Shown here: one piece after another, positions 1 to 8,205 of the stretch
Layout of the letters: the number at the start of each line of letters is the position of its first letter
Position numbering within the stretch: position 1 is the stretch's first letter
From: Symbiodinium natans
Lineage: Eukaryota > Sar > Dinophyceae > Suessiales > Symbiodiniaceae
Assembly (NCBI GenBank): GCA_905221605.1
Contig: CAJNDS010002301.1
Coordinates: 1,875,692 to 1,905,691 of the forward strand
DNA length: 30,000 nucleotides
Direction of reading: 5' to 3'
The notes under the pieces: model-generated
The model's input: only the letters and a program-made list of their open reading frames with translations
Database searches by the model: none
Told to the model about the DNA's origin: nothing
Program-made: the position numbers and the translations under genes

Positions 1-295
1 AACCCTAGACCTAAAAACCCTAACCCCAAAATCCTGCCTGCACCAAGACAGAGACCTGGCCATCCTGTCTTCATTGAAAAGCACCCCCTATAGACCCACA
101 GAAGTTTACGACTTAAGGTTGAAGGGTTTAGGGTTTCTGGAGGGTTGGGCAACAGGGAAAACCATTGACCCTTGGAGTTGAAGAGGGTTTAGGGTTTAGG
201 GTTTAGGGTTTAGGGTTTAGGGTTTAGGGTTGAAGAGAAGAGGTCTTAGGCTCAGGGTTGCCTACTCTCCGCACGCCAGCCCTGAAAGGTCTAAC
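1..295. repeat. Telomere-like repeats with short unique spacer
   Basis: Holds scattered CCCTAAA/CCCTAAC units at the left edge and a run of about six TTTAGGG units at 187-229, with short unique sequence between. Both orientations occur within 230 bases, so this is interstitial repeat rather than a chromosome end. I see no convincing exon here. Confidence 0.8.
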
Positions 296-415
296 GGTTC
301 ATGGGTAGTTCTCAGCAGGGCTTTAAGACGAAGGACAGCTCCTACACAACAAAATGTATAGAAATCACCCGCACTAAAGGGTGCATATACCCCTAATTCT
401 AACTTCCAATGAACC
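296..415. mobile_element. Family F TIR element, copy 1
   Basis: The left end GGTTCATGGGTAGTT is answered at 401-415 by its inverted form with two mismatches. The same terminal motif recurs at 2653-2782, 18520-18623 and 29121-29232. The element is about 120 bp, has no coding capacity and is MITE- or introner-like. Confidence 0.6.
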
Positions 416-688
416 TATATACCCTATACAACCCAACGGGATGCCCCTGCTGCCCTTCACCCGATATCCCCCGCCGACGACGACAACTCAAATCCAATAG
501 CTGGCACGTGGAAGCCCTCTGCGATGATGGTAGGTGTTAGGGTTTAGGTTTTAGGGATGGAGGTCCATGCGAATCATAACTGTCCCGAACACCATGTTTT
601 TTTACAGCCTCATGGGAACGACTGGATTTTGATGAGGTGATAAAAAGTGTGCCATGGAATCATCCATCCTATAAGCCCTAAACCTTAG
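416..688. other. Unresolved spacer with possible exon near 440-530
   Basis: Positions 440-530 are non-telomeric and GC-richer. The plus frame is open (fragment DAPAALHPISPADDDNS) and ends at GATGATG|GTAGGTG, a possible GT donor, but a minus frame is also open, so strand cannot be decided. The rest is short telomere-like tracts and AT-richer spacer. Confidence 0.25.
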
Positions 689-783
689 GATGTTCCCCCT
701 TATACTAACAGTCCTTCATAGGGCTTGTAATAGGGGGTACTATTTTCCCTATTTAAAGGGCTGTTAGCATATGGGGGGACATC
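689..783. mobile_element. Short TIR element with 26-base inverted ends
   Basis: The first 26 bases, starting GATGTTCCCCCTTATACTAA, are matched by the reverse complement of the last 26 bases at roughly 21 of 26 positions. The total length is 95 bp with no open frame. I saw no second copy in this window. Size and structure match the other short TIR elements here. Confidence 0.65.
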
Positions 784-906
784 TCAACCTAAACCGGTTA
801 AACTCTAACCCCCATAACTCATGAGACGTGTCCGCATGCCTCCGTGCAAGCCACGAGCGTCTGCCCAGGTAGGCCACAATTCGGCCTGCGTTGAGTCACA
901 CGCACC

Positions 907-1015
907 TCAATCCGGGTTTAGGGTAGCTTGTAGCTTGGGGGCTTTTAGGGTCTAACCCTAAACCCTAAACCCTAAACCCTGAACTTAGGGTTTAGGGTTT
1001 AGGGTAGCTTGGGAG
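907..1015. repeat. Head-to-head telomeric tracts (foldback)
   Basis: About four CCCTAAA units at 953-980 are followed almost directly by three TTTAGGG units ending near 1004. The strand switch occurs within a few bases (CCCTGAACTTAGGG), giving a potential hairpin of about 25 bp per arm. Confidence 0.85.
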
Positions 1016-1032
1016 GGATTAGGGTTTCAGGC

Positions 1033-1383
1033 TCAAGTCGTCGTGCAGTCGAACAGTGGTAAGAGGATCTTGCGAAGCTTCGGTTCATCGCTGAAGTTAA
1101 GGCCCCTGCAAGCAGACTCAAAAAAGCTGAGCAGCACCAACTTCTGGCTGGTTCTTTGTAGGGAATGAAGGAATGAGGTACCCTATATACTCCCTTAAAG
1201 GGTATATATGCGGCCCGAATTCCCTCATTCCCTACAGCGGGACTTCAGCAACACCTTCACAAGCAAGATGGGCCTCCAGGAAGTCGCTGTCCACAGCCCG
1301 CCGGATGCTTGCGCAGCCTGTGTTTTGCCATCCGACATTCCGGGGGGGTGGGAAACAAGCAGCTCCAGATGTCCAGATGAGGG
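1033..1383 (-). CDS. 3' end of an unidentified gene, two exons split by a TIR intron
   Basis: Exon 1 (1383-1236) follows a possible acceptor TAAG and reads ALIWTSGAACFPPP...RRAVDSDFLEAHLACE...VAEVP. Exon 2 (1153-1033) reads TSQKLVLLSFFESACRGL...FSDEPKLRKIL and ends at a TGA stop (1033-1035). The intron between (1235-1154, 82 bp) is GT-AG. Exon 1 ends two bases into a codon and exon 2 supplies the third base, so the frame continues. The intron is itself an inverted-repeat element (family D). A family C element lies immediately upstream and may be the preceding intron. No family is recognised. The composition (mixed charged and hydrophobic residues, several Cys) looks like an ordinary globular protein. 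Upstream exons were not found. Other frames are also partly open, so the model rests on phase agreement, the stop position and protein-like composition. Confidence 0.6.
1154..1235. mobile_element. Family D TIR element acting as an intron
   Basis: The ends are GTAGGGAATGA... and the inverted form ...TCATTCCCTAC, about 18 of 21 bases matching. An inner inverted repeat lies around TATATAC...GTATATA. Read on the minus strand it begins GT and ends AG at exactly the phase-consistent exon borders of the 1383-1033 gene. It is also GT...AG on the plus strand (GTAGGG...CTACAG), so splice strand is not dictated by the element. Confidence 0.65.
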
Positions 1384-1387
1384 CTTA

Positions 1388-1482
1388 CGAAAATCAGGGA
1401 CCCCTAATATACTCCCCCAAATGTTAGGATTCCCTTAAAAAAAGGACCCCAATAAGGTACCCCCTAATTTCAGAACCCCCCC
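1388..1482. mobile_element. Family C TIR element, copy 1
   Basis: It carries the family core (AGGGACCCCTAATATA, CCCAAATGTTAGGATTCCC, AAGGACCCCAATAAGGTACC). Similar cores occur at 9400-9495 and 14235-14330, and the same inverted ends at 26195-26364. The ends GAAAATCAGGGACC and GGTACCCCCTAATTTC are imperfect inverted repeats. No coding capacity. Confidence 0.6.
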
Positions 1483-1485
1483 CAT

Positions 1486-1752
1486 ATGGAGATTATATGG
1501 AGATTCCTCGTGGAGATGCTCTCCCCCGCCCCCGCGCCCAGCACCCCCTTTCCCAAATCTTGGTCCCCGGTTCAAAATAACAAGTGCTCTTCCGGCTCGA
1601 TGTTCTCCCGCTACCGCGGGTTCCATATTCGACATCACGCCGATATGGCGAGAGCTAACCTGAACCTCACGGAGAGTTGCACGAACAACACGCCAGCAGC
1701 GACAAGTGGTGGAGGTGGCACGGGCCAAGCAAGCCGCAGCCCTAAACCCTAA
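1486..1752. other. GC-rich coding-like island, strand undecided
   Basis: The region is open for 80-100 codons in one plus frame (fragment MFSRYRGFHIRHHADMAR) and one minus frame (fragment NMEPAVAGEHRAGRALV). A minus-strand donor-like GTTCAG|GTTAGC is present near 1650. Base composition differs from the flanking telomeric repeats, so it is probably exonic, but neither frame gives a phase-consistent join to a neighbour. I cannot name a product. Confidence 0.35.
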
Positions 1753-1781
1753 CGCCTATACTCCAAACCGAAGCCTCTCCT

Positions 1782-1914
1782 AGAACCTCCCCCTCCCCAC
1801 CAATGCTGGGCGCCCGACGACGCCACCGCCATTCCCGTCATCGAGCACCAGCTCTTGCGTGACGTTCTCTCCGCGGGAGTCAACGCCTGGAAGATGGGCA
1901 GTTTTTGCAGCTAA
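1782..1914 (+). CDS. Probable terminal exon, unidentified protein
   Basis: After a CCTAG acceptor-like site the plus frame reads EPPPPHQCWAPDDATA...IPVIEHQLLRDVLSAGVNAW...KMGSFCS and stops at TAA (1912-1914). The stretch from Asp-Asp-Ala to Lys-Met-Gly looks like an amphipathic helix-forming protein tail. The stop is followed by telomere-like repeat. It may belong to the same gene as the preceding island if that is also on the plus strand. No family recognised. A minus-strand reading is less protein-like. Confidence 0.5.
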
Positions 1915-2164
1915 GGGTTCAGGGCAGAGGCTGTAGGGTCTGACGTGTCGTGCAGACAAGTATGCCTCCGCTCCAAAGCCACCACCCTACACCCAACAGC
2001 GCGAACAAGCCTCCCAAACCCAAATGCACTTCGAAGACCCTCCGCCCTGAACTCCTAAACGACCGGAGTCAGAATCACGACTACCCGAAAACCCATCAAG
2101 CATCCCTAAACCTTCTTGCGCAACCCCGAAGACCTATAAGCCCGTTGAAATCCTAAACACTGGA
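1915..2164. other. CCCTAAA-derived spacer
   Basis: The plus frame 1950-2156 is open (68 codons) but is rich in Pro, Ser, Asn and Lys, as expected from degenerate CCCTAAA-type sequence. No splice-consistent exon is seen. I read this as non-coding. Confidence 0.4.
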
Positions 2165-2295
2165 CCCTGAAACCTACACCCCTAAACCCCTGAACCCCTA
2201 AACCCTCAACCCCTAAACCCCTAAACCCCTAAACCCCTAAACCCCTGAACCCCTAAACCCCTAAACCCCTAAACCCCTGAACCCCTAAACCCTAA
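2165..2295. repeat. Octamer CCCCTAAA array
   Basis: About 14 units of CCCCTAAA or CCCCTGAA, an eight-base variant of the telomeric heptamer, run nearly without interruption from about 2178 to 2292. Homogeneity of the variant implies local array expansion rather than random decay of TTTAGGG. Confidence 0.85.
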
Positions 2296-2303
2296 ACTCC
2301 GGG

Positions 2304-2382
2304 GCACGCCAAGTCAGGAGTCGGCCGTCGCGCCCGGCAGTGGCCAAGCGCCGTGCCTTTCGCACATTCTTTGAGGACACCC
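2304..2382 (+). CDS. Probable short exon
   Basis: A GC-rich non-repetitive island between two repeat arrays. The plus frame reads ARQVRSRPSRPAVAKRRAF then RTFFEDTR. The basic character and clean borders with CCCTAAA on the left and TTTAGGG on the right suggest an exon embedded in telomere-like introns. Other frames are also open over this short length, so strand is tentative. Confidence 0.35.
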
Positions 2383-2520
2383 GGTTTAGGGTTTAAGGTT
2401 TAGGGTTTGGGGTTTAGGGTTTGGGGTTTGGGGTTTAGGGTTTAGGGTTTAAGGTTTAGGGCTTGGGGTTTAGGGTTTAGGGTTTGGGGTTTGGGGTTTA
2501 GGACTTAGGGTTCTCTGAAT
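2383..2520. repeat. TTTAGGG/TTTGGGG array
   Basis: About 18 heptamers mixing TTTAGGG, TTTGGGG and AAGGTTTAGGG units. It ends where family C-like sequence (GGGGTCCCAAGTTTGGGGTCC) begins at about 2523. Confidence 0.85.
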
Positions 2521-2652
2521 TGGGGTCCCAAGTTTGGGGTCCTTATTGGGTGTCCCGTTTAAAAGGTGCCGTACTATATAGGAACCCAAAATGAGAACTG
2601 CCCATCCTTTGATGTCTCCCAGGTCGAGTGGGGGTTGAGGGTTCGGGGAGTG

Positions 2653-2782
2653 CTTGGAGGTTCATGGGTACTTGTAACCCCAATTAGAAGTCTACTATTC
2701 TAACCTACTTAGAGGACTTAGGGGGCGTAGGGGGCTTAGAAGTACAGTTATAATGGGGCTATAAATTCCCTGAACCTCCAAG
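2653..2782. mobile_element. Family F TIR element, copy 2
   Basis: It begins CTTGGAGGTTCATGGG and ends with the inverted form TTCCCTGAACCTCCAAG, giving a 13-16 bp TIR. It is 130 bp long. The terminal CTTGG/CCAAG pentamers are shared with family A, which suggests related end recognition. Confidence 0.7.
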
Positions 2783-3085
2783 AATAGAAGGGTATCGAGT
2801 TCGGGCAGCACAGGGTTTAGGGTTTAGGGTTCCGGCAGGCAAAGCTGAGTAGCTGCTGGCCAGAGATGCATGTTGGACACTTTACCATCTCTCTGTTGTG
2901 GTGATAGAAGTTGTGAAGTTCCCTGCTTACTTAAGCTGAGGTGGCATAGGGCCTTATACCCCTGAATTTCGATAATATGTAGGACTACATGGGGATTACG
3001 GCCCGTGGACATGTCTGAATCAACCCGAGTAAGGTTGAGCTGCTTTCAATCTCTGGGTGTGTGCGTGCCCTTCATCGCGCGAGCT

Positions 3086-3175
3086 TCAAAGTTGAGCCTC
3101 ATATGAGGTTGTTGGGCTGAGTTCCTGACCGTGTGGCAGCTGGTTCACCAAGGCTTCGAGTGGTTTCCAGAACAT
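3086..3175 (-). CDS. Possible terminal exon
   Basis: The minus frame from 3175 reads MFWKPLEALVNQLPHGQELS then PTTSYEAQL and stops at TGA (3086-3088). Composition is protein-like and the region has no telomeric repeat. No matching upstream exon was found and no family is recognised. Confidence 0.35.
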   Translation of the reverse strand: MFWKPLEALVNQLPHGQELSPTTSYEAQL

Positions 3176-3222
3176 ACTTTTTTGGTAGGGCTTAACGAAC
3201 TGTATCAATTCATAAACTAGGG

Positions 3223-3330
3223 TTTGTACAAGGGAGAAAGAAAGTGCCAGGACTGTCTTGACACAGAGAGCCCTTTCCGGGCCGGCGCATGTAATGTGCC
3301 AAGAAGTTGTGTCGGAAAGCCCCCCCCCCC
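3223..3330. other. Coding-like island, frame undecided
   Basis: A non-repetitive GC-rich block next to a C10 run (3321-3330). Three minus frames and two plus frames are open. One plus frame gives TREKESARTVLTQRALSG and one minus frame gives TTSWHITCAGPERALCV. Probably an exon, but strand and frame cannot be chosen by eye. Confidence 0.3.
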
Positions 3331-3476
3331 TCCAAGATGAAACAACCAGACCCCAAAACCTGGAACCCTAAACCCCAAACCTTGAATCTTAAGCCCACCG
3401 TACAATGCGAAACTTGGAGAGATGAAGCCCAACCACAGGGAACCCTCCACTCACGAAACTCCCAAGCAAGAAGGCT

Positions 3477-3640
3477 TGGAATTTGAGGCTTAGGGTTTGG
3501 GGCTTGGGTTTAGAGTTTTAGGGTTTAAGGGTTTTAAGGTTTAGGGTTTAGGGCTACCACAGCTGGCCTCAGGTCCCTAAACCCTGATCCTAAACCCTAA
3601 ACCCTAAACCCTAAACCCTAAACCCTAAACCCTCTTCTCC
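3477..3640. repeat. Opposed telomeric tracts
   Basis: TTTAGGG-like units at 3485-3552 are followed by six CCCTAAA units at 3593-3634, with about 40 bases of unique sequence between. Tail-to-tail orientation compared with the foldback at 907-1015. Confidence 0.8.
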
Positions 3641-3738
3641 GAGGTCGGGGCGGGTGCCAGGCCCCGGCCCAGGCCGGCGCGGGCGACGGCGGGGCCTCGC
3701 GACATCCCAGAGCCCCAAGGCATGATAAAGCTATCGTA
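3641..3738. other. Very GC-rich exon-like island
   Basis: A compact island (GCGGGCGACGGCGGGGCC core) framed by CCCTAAA on the left and TTTAGGG on the right. All frames are short and open; a minus frame gives REAPPSPAPAWAGAW. Likely an exon by position and composition only. Confidence 0.3.
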
Positions 3739-3740
3739 GA

Positions 3741-3873
3741 GTTTAGGGTTTAGGGTTTAGGGTTTAGGGTTTAGGGTTTAGGGTTTAGGGTTTAGGGTTT
3801 AGGGTTTAGGGTTTAGGGTTTAGGGTTGGGGGTTTAGGGTTGGGGGTTTAGGGTTTAGGGGTTTGGGGTTTAG
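3741..3873. repeat. TTTAGGG array
   Basis: About 12 perfect TTTAGGG units followed by TTGGGGG and TTTGGGG variants. One of the longer pure arrays in the window. A G13 run lies just beyond, near 3936-3948. Confidence 0.95.
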
Positions 3874-4056
3874 GATTATTTCCCCACAAGAACACCCAAT
3901 GTATACACGCAACAATGGTGGCCGCACGATTTAGGGGGGGGGGGGGGGCGGTGTTGCTTTAAAAGAATTACTATGAAGATTCAACAACCCTATAACCACT
4001 GTGAACCCCAGAACCCCTGCTGCAAGCACAAATCATAAACCCTACACACCCTATGT

Positions 4057-4169
4057 CTTGGTAGCCCAGTAACCACAGTATAATAAGGGCACCTTTTTTG
4101 GGGCTGGTTACTTGATAAGGGAGAAGAGAACCAAACAGAAGCGCAAAAGGGTACCACTGGGCTACCAAG
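4057..4169. mobile_element. Family A TIR element (introner-like), copy 1
   Basis: A perfect 14-bp TIR, CTTGGTAGCCCAGT at 4057-4070 and its inverse at 4156-4169. The central part shares GGGCACC, TTTTTTGGGG, GGTTACT, ATAAGGGA and GGGTACCACTGGGC with copies at 26953-27066 and 27154-27267. GT lies inside one end and AG closes the other on both strands, giving a potential 109-base GT-AG intron in either direction. Flanks here are CCCTAAA-like, so I could not show that it splits an exon. Confidence 0.75.
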
Positions 4170-4254
4170 ATTTAGAAGCCCCGTAAACCCCGTAAGCCCT
4201 TAACCCGGAACCCTAAGCTGCCTAATTGGACCCTAGGCCACAAGCTCTAACCCC

Positions 4255-4570
4255 TATATAAGTTTAGGGCTTAGGGTTTAGGGTTTAGGGTTTAGGGTTT
4301 ACCCCTATATAAGCCCGAAACTCACGGAACCCTCTCAGCTCCATAAAGGGTTTAGGGTCTAGGGACTACACTAATACACCCTCTCAACACTGCATCGACA
4401 GGCCTGTGGCCAAGACGAGGGGAGATGCCGCCGGCGCCCAGCTAAGTGAGAGGACGCCACCGCCGTGCGCCGGCACGCTCTTCACCTGTACGGGTTCACC
4501 CTAAACCCGAAAAACCCTAAGACCAAAAAAAAACTAAAAACCTGAACCCTAAATCCTAAACCCTACAGGG
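4255..4570. other. Telomeric tracts around a small GC-rich island
   Basis: TTTAGGG units at 4263-4300 and CCCTAAA units around 4490-4565 surround a GC-rich block at 4395-4490. The block is exon-like in composition (CCGCCGGCGCCCAGC) but has no decisive frame. Confidence 0.4.
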
Positions 4571-4705
4571 GGTTGGGGGTTGGGGGTTTAGGAGGTTGGG
4601 CTTGAAGCTTGAATGTAGAAACTTCGTGGGGGCTTCGGGGGCTCGTGGGGCTTGAGGATTTTCGGGTTCTTGTAATGGCTTGCCCCCCCCCGGCTGCTTT
4701 AGGGT

Positions 4706-4936
4706 TTGGGGTTTGAGGGCTTCAAGGCTTTTTCTGGTGGAGCATCCAGCTTTTCAGGGCTTCGGGAGTATATAGATGTCCTCGAACTCGGACCTCGAGC
4801 GAAGCTAGAGGGGCTGGGAGCCGGGGTTTGCGGGTGCTGTCGTAATCCTGCGTACACATCGAAGATGGAAGGGCCGGACTCCGAGAAAGCACCCTGTGCC
4901 CTTGAGAAAGAGAGATTTCGGAGAAAAAAACGATGC
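4706..4936 (+). CDS. Probable exon, unidentified protein
   Basis: The plus frame is open and protein-like over about 75 codons: FSGLREYIDVLELGPRAKLE, then GLGAGVCGCCRNPAYTSKME, then GPDSEKAPCALEKERFRRKK. The tail becomes telomere-like after about 4936, which I treat as the exon border. It has a CGCC pair and a basic C-terminal cluster. No known family is recognised. A minus frame is also open, but is richer in Ser/Pro and less convincing. Confidence 0.45.
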
Positions 4937-5063
4937 CGAACCCTCAACCCTAGATCCTACACCCGAAACCCTAGACCCTAGATCCGAACCCTGACTTGGC
5001 CTTCGAGGGCACTCGAGGCCATTAGCCATTTCTTAGAAACCCCAACAGTTTTGGGTTCAGGGT

Positions 5064-5167
5064 TTAGGTGCAACTGTACAGGTGAATTTCTGCCCCTCTC
5101 GAGCATCTTCGTAGGTATCCTACCAAGGAAACGTTTTTGGTGTTGTAAAGGGAGGTCATGCCCAACC
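5064..5167 (-). CDS. Probable terminal exon
   Basis: The minus frame reads LGMTSLYNTKNVSLVGYL then RRCSRGAEIHLYSCT and ends at TAA (5064-5066), immediately before TTTAGGG-like sequence. Composition is like a beta-rich globular protein end. No upstream partner was established. Confidence 0.4.
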
Positions 5168-5279
5168 ATGTGGGTGGGTACACCCTGAACCCTGCAGTGC
5201 AGATCAGCTAGGGTCTAGGGTTTAGGGCTTAGGGTTTGTGATTCTGGGAGTGTAGGAAGTTTAGGGAGTTTAGGGTTTA

Positions 5280-5480
5280 GAGTTTAGAGTCATAACTGCC
5301 TGCCACTGTTCGCCGCCGGAAGTGCCTCGTCTCGTTTCGACCTTGGTGTAACTTGTGAAACAAGCAAGCTGTGACCCAGTGCCAGCAAAAAGCCAGCACA
5401 ACGAAGCACGGGAAGGAGGTATGATTGAAAACTTGACGGATAAGGACTTCGCCAGAGTTGCTATCACATGCCAGCACTTG
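5280..5480. other. Coding-like region leading into the satellite
   Basis: A plus frame after a TAA (5345-5347) reads LVKQASCDPVPAKSQ, then MIENLTDKDFARVAITCQHL, and stops at 5481-5483. The last part is homologous at the DNA level to the satellite unit that follows, so the satellite seems to have arisen from this exon-like sequence. Two minus frames are also open. The Asp-Phe-Ala-Arg-Val-Ala pattern resembles helical repeat proteins, but I cannot assign a family. Confidence 0.35.
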
Positions 5481-6655
5481 TAGAGAAGTAGGCAGCCGCC
5501 CAACATCTCAAGTGGGAGCATGCAGCTCGAAAAGCAACACGAACCATTCCTGAAGAGTGGTTGGTAGTCGGCCCTGCCCATGCAGAACGGCAAAGGGTCG
5601 AATGGAAGACCGCACATCACCACTGTCGCATGCCAAAAACTTAGAGAATTGGGGAGCTGCCCAACATCTCAAGTGGGAGCATGCAGCTCGAAACGCAACA
5701 CGAACCATTCCTGAAGAGCGGTTGGTAGTCGGCCCTGCCCATGCAGAACGGCAAAGGGTCGAATGGAAGACCGCACATCACCACTGTCGCATGCCAAAAA
5801 CTTACAGAATTGGGGAGCTGCCCAACATCTCAAGTGGGAGCATGCAGCTCGAAACGCAACACGAACCATTCCTGAAGAGCGGTTGGTAGTCGGCCCTGCC
5901 CATGCAGAACGGCAAAGGGTCGAATGGAAGACCGCACATCACCACTGTCGCATGCCAAAAACTTAGAGAATTGGGGAGCTGCCCAACATCTCAAGTGGGA
6001 GCATGCAGCTCGAAACACAACACGAACCATTCCTGAAGAGCGGTTGGTAGTCGGCCCTGCCCATGCAGAACGGCAAAGGGTCGAATGGAAGACCGCACAT
6101 CACCACTGTCGCATGCCAAAAACTTAGAGAATTGGGGAGCTGCCCAACATCTCAAGTGGGAGCATGCAGCTCGAAAAGCAACACGAACCATTCCTGAAGA
6201 GCGGTTGGTAGTCGGCCCTGCCCATGCAGACCGGCAAAGGGTCGAATGGAAGACCGCACATCACCACTGTCGCATGCCAAAAACTTAGAGAATTGGGGAG
6301 CTGCCCAACATCTCAAGTGGGAGCATGCAGCTCGAAACACAACACAAATCATTCCTGTAGAGCGGTTGGTAGTCGGCCCTGCCCATGCAGAACGGCAAAG
6401 GGTCGAATGGAAGACCGCACATCACCACTGTCGCATGCCAAAAACTTAGAGAATTGGGGAGCTGCCCAACATCTCAAGTGGGAGCATGCAGCTCGAAACA
6501 CAACACAAATCATTCCTGTAGAGCGGTTGGTAGTCGGCCCTGCCCATGCAGAACGGCAAAGGGTCGAATGGAAGACCGCACATCACCACTGTCGCATGCC
6601 AAAAACTTAGAGAATTGGGGAGCTGCCCAACATCTCAAGTGGGAGCATGCAGCGC
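5467..6655. repeat. 161-bp tandem satellite, about 7 copies
   Basis: Unit landmarks (CATGCAGCTCGAAA, GGTTGGTAGTCGGCCC, GACCGCACATCACCACTGTC) recur every 161 bases with only a few substitutions per copy, for example AACGC/AACAC/AAAGC. The first copy is divergent up to about 5495. The last grades into unique sequence GCGCGAGAAGCATTGC. Since 161 is not divisible by three, a frame cannot continue from one unit to the next. The 66-67 codon open frames that recur on both strands are therefore by-products, each ending in its own unit. High identity implies recent amplification. Confidence 0.95.
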
Positions 6656-6810
6656 GAGAAGCATTGCAGCAATTTGCTAAGCACGCATGAGCCAGCGAAT
6701 TGCACCTGCTCTTGCACACCCTTGAAACTTAGAAGAGCTGGGTAACAGCCCGTGCTTTCCATAACCCTATAAGCCCTAAACCCTAAACCCTGAACCCTGA
6801 ACCCTAAACC
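6656..6810. other. Satellite exit and telomeric spacer
   Basis: Just beyond the satellite, in the same plus frame, WEHAAREALQQFAKHA ends at TGA (6688-6690). This may be the ancestral exon end from which the repeat grew. Then CCCTAAA/CCCTGAA units run to about 6808. Confidence 0.4.
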
Positions 6811-7032
6811 CTTCATTTCGTGGTGAAGCCGAGCCGCTCACCCCCCTCGCCCCTCCCCCCATCCACCCGCATCGTGAATTCCAATCAGGGCAAGCCCTGC
6901 CTTGAAGCCCAAAGAAAGAACGAAACCCTCTAGCAGCCCGAAAAGCCCGCGAAACCCTCCAAAAGCCCTCAACTCCCCCCAGAGCCGAAACCCCACACCC
7001 TACAAACCCTAAATCCTGCACCCTAAACCTCC
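6811..7032. other. Proline-rich frame over degenerate repeat
   Basis: C-rich, partly CCCTAAA-like sequence. Long minus frames exist because stops are rare, but residues are mostly Arg, Gly and Pro and no splice-consistent exon is seen. Confidence 0.35.
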
Positions 7033-7168
7033 CTACTGCTTGCGTCCCACAGCGGCCAGGAAGGTCAGCACCCCCAGCTCGTCCCCGCCGCCGATGGCCA
7101 GGATCAACTGGGGCACTGGGTCCGAGAAGGCCAAAGCCTGGAAGATCCGATTTGTTTGGTTTTGTTCC
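7033..7168 (-). CDS. Probable terminal exon
   Basis: The minus frame reads RIFQALAFSDPVPQLILAIG then GGDELGVLTFLAAVGRKQ and stops at TAG (7033-7035). It alternates hydrophobic and acidic residues and looks strongly protein-like. Telomere-like sequence starts right after the stop. The 5' border is uncertain: the only nearby acceptor is GAAAGAAG at about 7169. This frame differs from the longest open frame on the same strand, which I consider spurious. No family recognised. Confidence 0.5.
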
Positions 7169-7275
7169 TTCTTTCCCCACCCTCGGTATGGGATAAAGCG
7201 AGATGTTTAACTCAATTCTTCTCCTCGCCCGATCTACTTCTCCTCGCCCGGTCTACTCTTCGCCCAAATCTAGGC

Positions 7276-7377
7276 TGCCCAACCCCAGAGTGTCCCTGGA
7301 GTGCCCAACCCCAGAATGTCCCGGAGTGCCCAACCCCAAAGTGTCCTGGAGTGCCCAACCCCAGAGTATTTCTACTC
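7276..7377. repeat. 25-26 bp minisatellite, 4 copies
   Basis: The unit TGCCCAACCCCAGAGTGTCC plus a CTGGAG-type tail begins at 7276, 7302, 7327 and 7352. Copies differ by single bases and one-base length changes. Confidence 0.9.
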
Positions 7378-8026
7378 ATACTCAGAAAGACTGGGGATGT
7401 TCGAAGTGAAATATATAATCTTTTATTCTATTCAATTAATATTATTATTATTAGAATTTTTGGGGGGGGGGTTGGGATGTAGGGGTTTCGGGTTTCGGGT
7501 TTAGGGCTTAGGGGTTGGGGGTTCAAGGTATGGGGTTTGGGGTTTGGGTTTTGGGGTTTGGGGCTCGGTCCGACTTGCGTCTGTCGTGAGAGAGAGCGGG
7601 CTTTGCCCACGGCGACTGTGAAACAAGGGTTATGTAACTAGTTTGGGGTTTGGGGTTTGGGGTTTAGGTGTTTATGAAGGGGGCTTGGGGCTGAGGGTTT
7701 AGGGGGCTTCGGGTAGCCGGTTTCGGGTTTGGGGTTTAGGGGCTTTAGGAGGTTCGAGCTACGGGCGTATAAAGCCGCGAAGACCCTACAGCTGATGAGT
7801 TCAAAGCAGGCTGTCCTGCTTCAGGGTTTAAAAGTATTGGGGGTTGAGGGTTGGGGATTTATGGGGTCTGGGCGTAGGAATCCTCACTAACACCCCCAGC
7901 ACCACTAAAAACAGCTGCTTTGAGTCTTCCCTTGGCTGATCAACTAAACATCCCTTGCCTCCTAAGGAGACAGCCACTCCAGGCGGCAAGGCTTCGGGCT
8001 GAGGGTCCATGTATCCTACAAAAACC
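7378..8026. other. AT-rich spacer and G-rich degenerate repeat
   Basis: 7410-7460 is AT-rich (ATTATTATTATTAG). 7460-7760 is mostly TTTGGGG/TTTAGGG-like. 7840-8010 is unique, with an open but unconvincing minus frame (fragment PPGVAVSLGGKGCLVDQ). No firm gene. Confidence 0.4.
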
Positions 8027-8110
8027 CCTAGGGTTTAGGGTTTAGGGTTTAGGGTTTAGGGTTTAGGGTTTAGGGTTTAGGGTTTAGGGTTTAGGGTTTA
8101 GGGTTTAGGG
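8027..8110. repeat. TTTAGGG array
   Basis: Eleven to twelve perfect heptamers in a row, with abrupt borders to unique sequence on both sides. Confidence 0.95.
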
Positions 8111-8205
8111 AAATGGTGATTAGAAGTACAAACACTCGAAAGTATGTTGCCATGTTGAGGATTTGGGGGCTTGAGTGTTTAGGGTTTAGGGTTTTGGGGG
8201 TCCAC

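Noticed and set aside
1-300. Left edge as a true chromosome end
   Set aside because: Telomeric units occur in both orientations and are mixed with unique DNA across the whole window, and no long terminal array is present.
5557-6690. Series of 66-128 codon open frames in the satellite as a repeat-protein gene
   Set aside because: The unit is 161 bp, not a multiple of three, so frames shift each unit and stop; the frames on both strands are copies of the same non-continuous reading.
6776-7180. 134-codon minus frame
   Set aside because: Arg/Gly/Pro-rich and partly translated telomere repeat (FRVQGLGFRV-like); a different minus frame gives a clean protein-like exon at 7033-7168.
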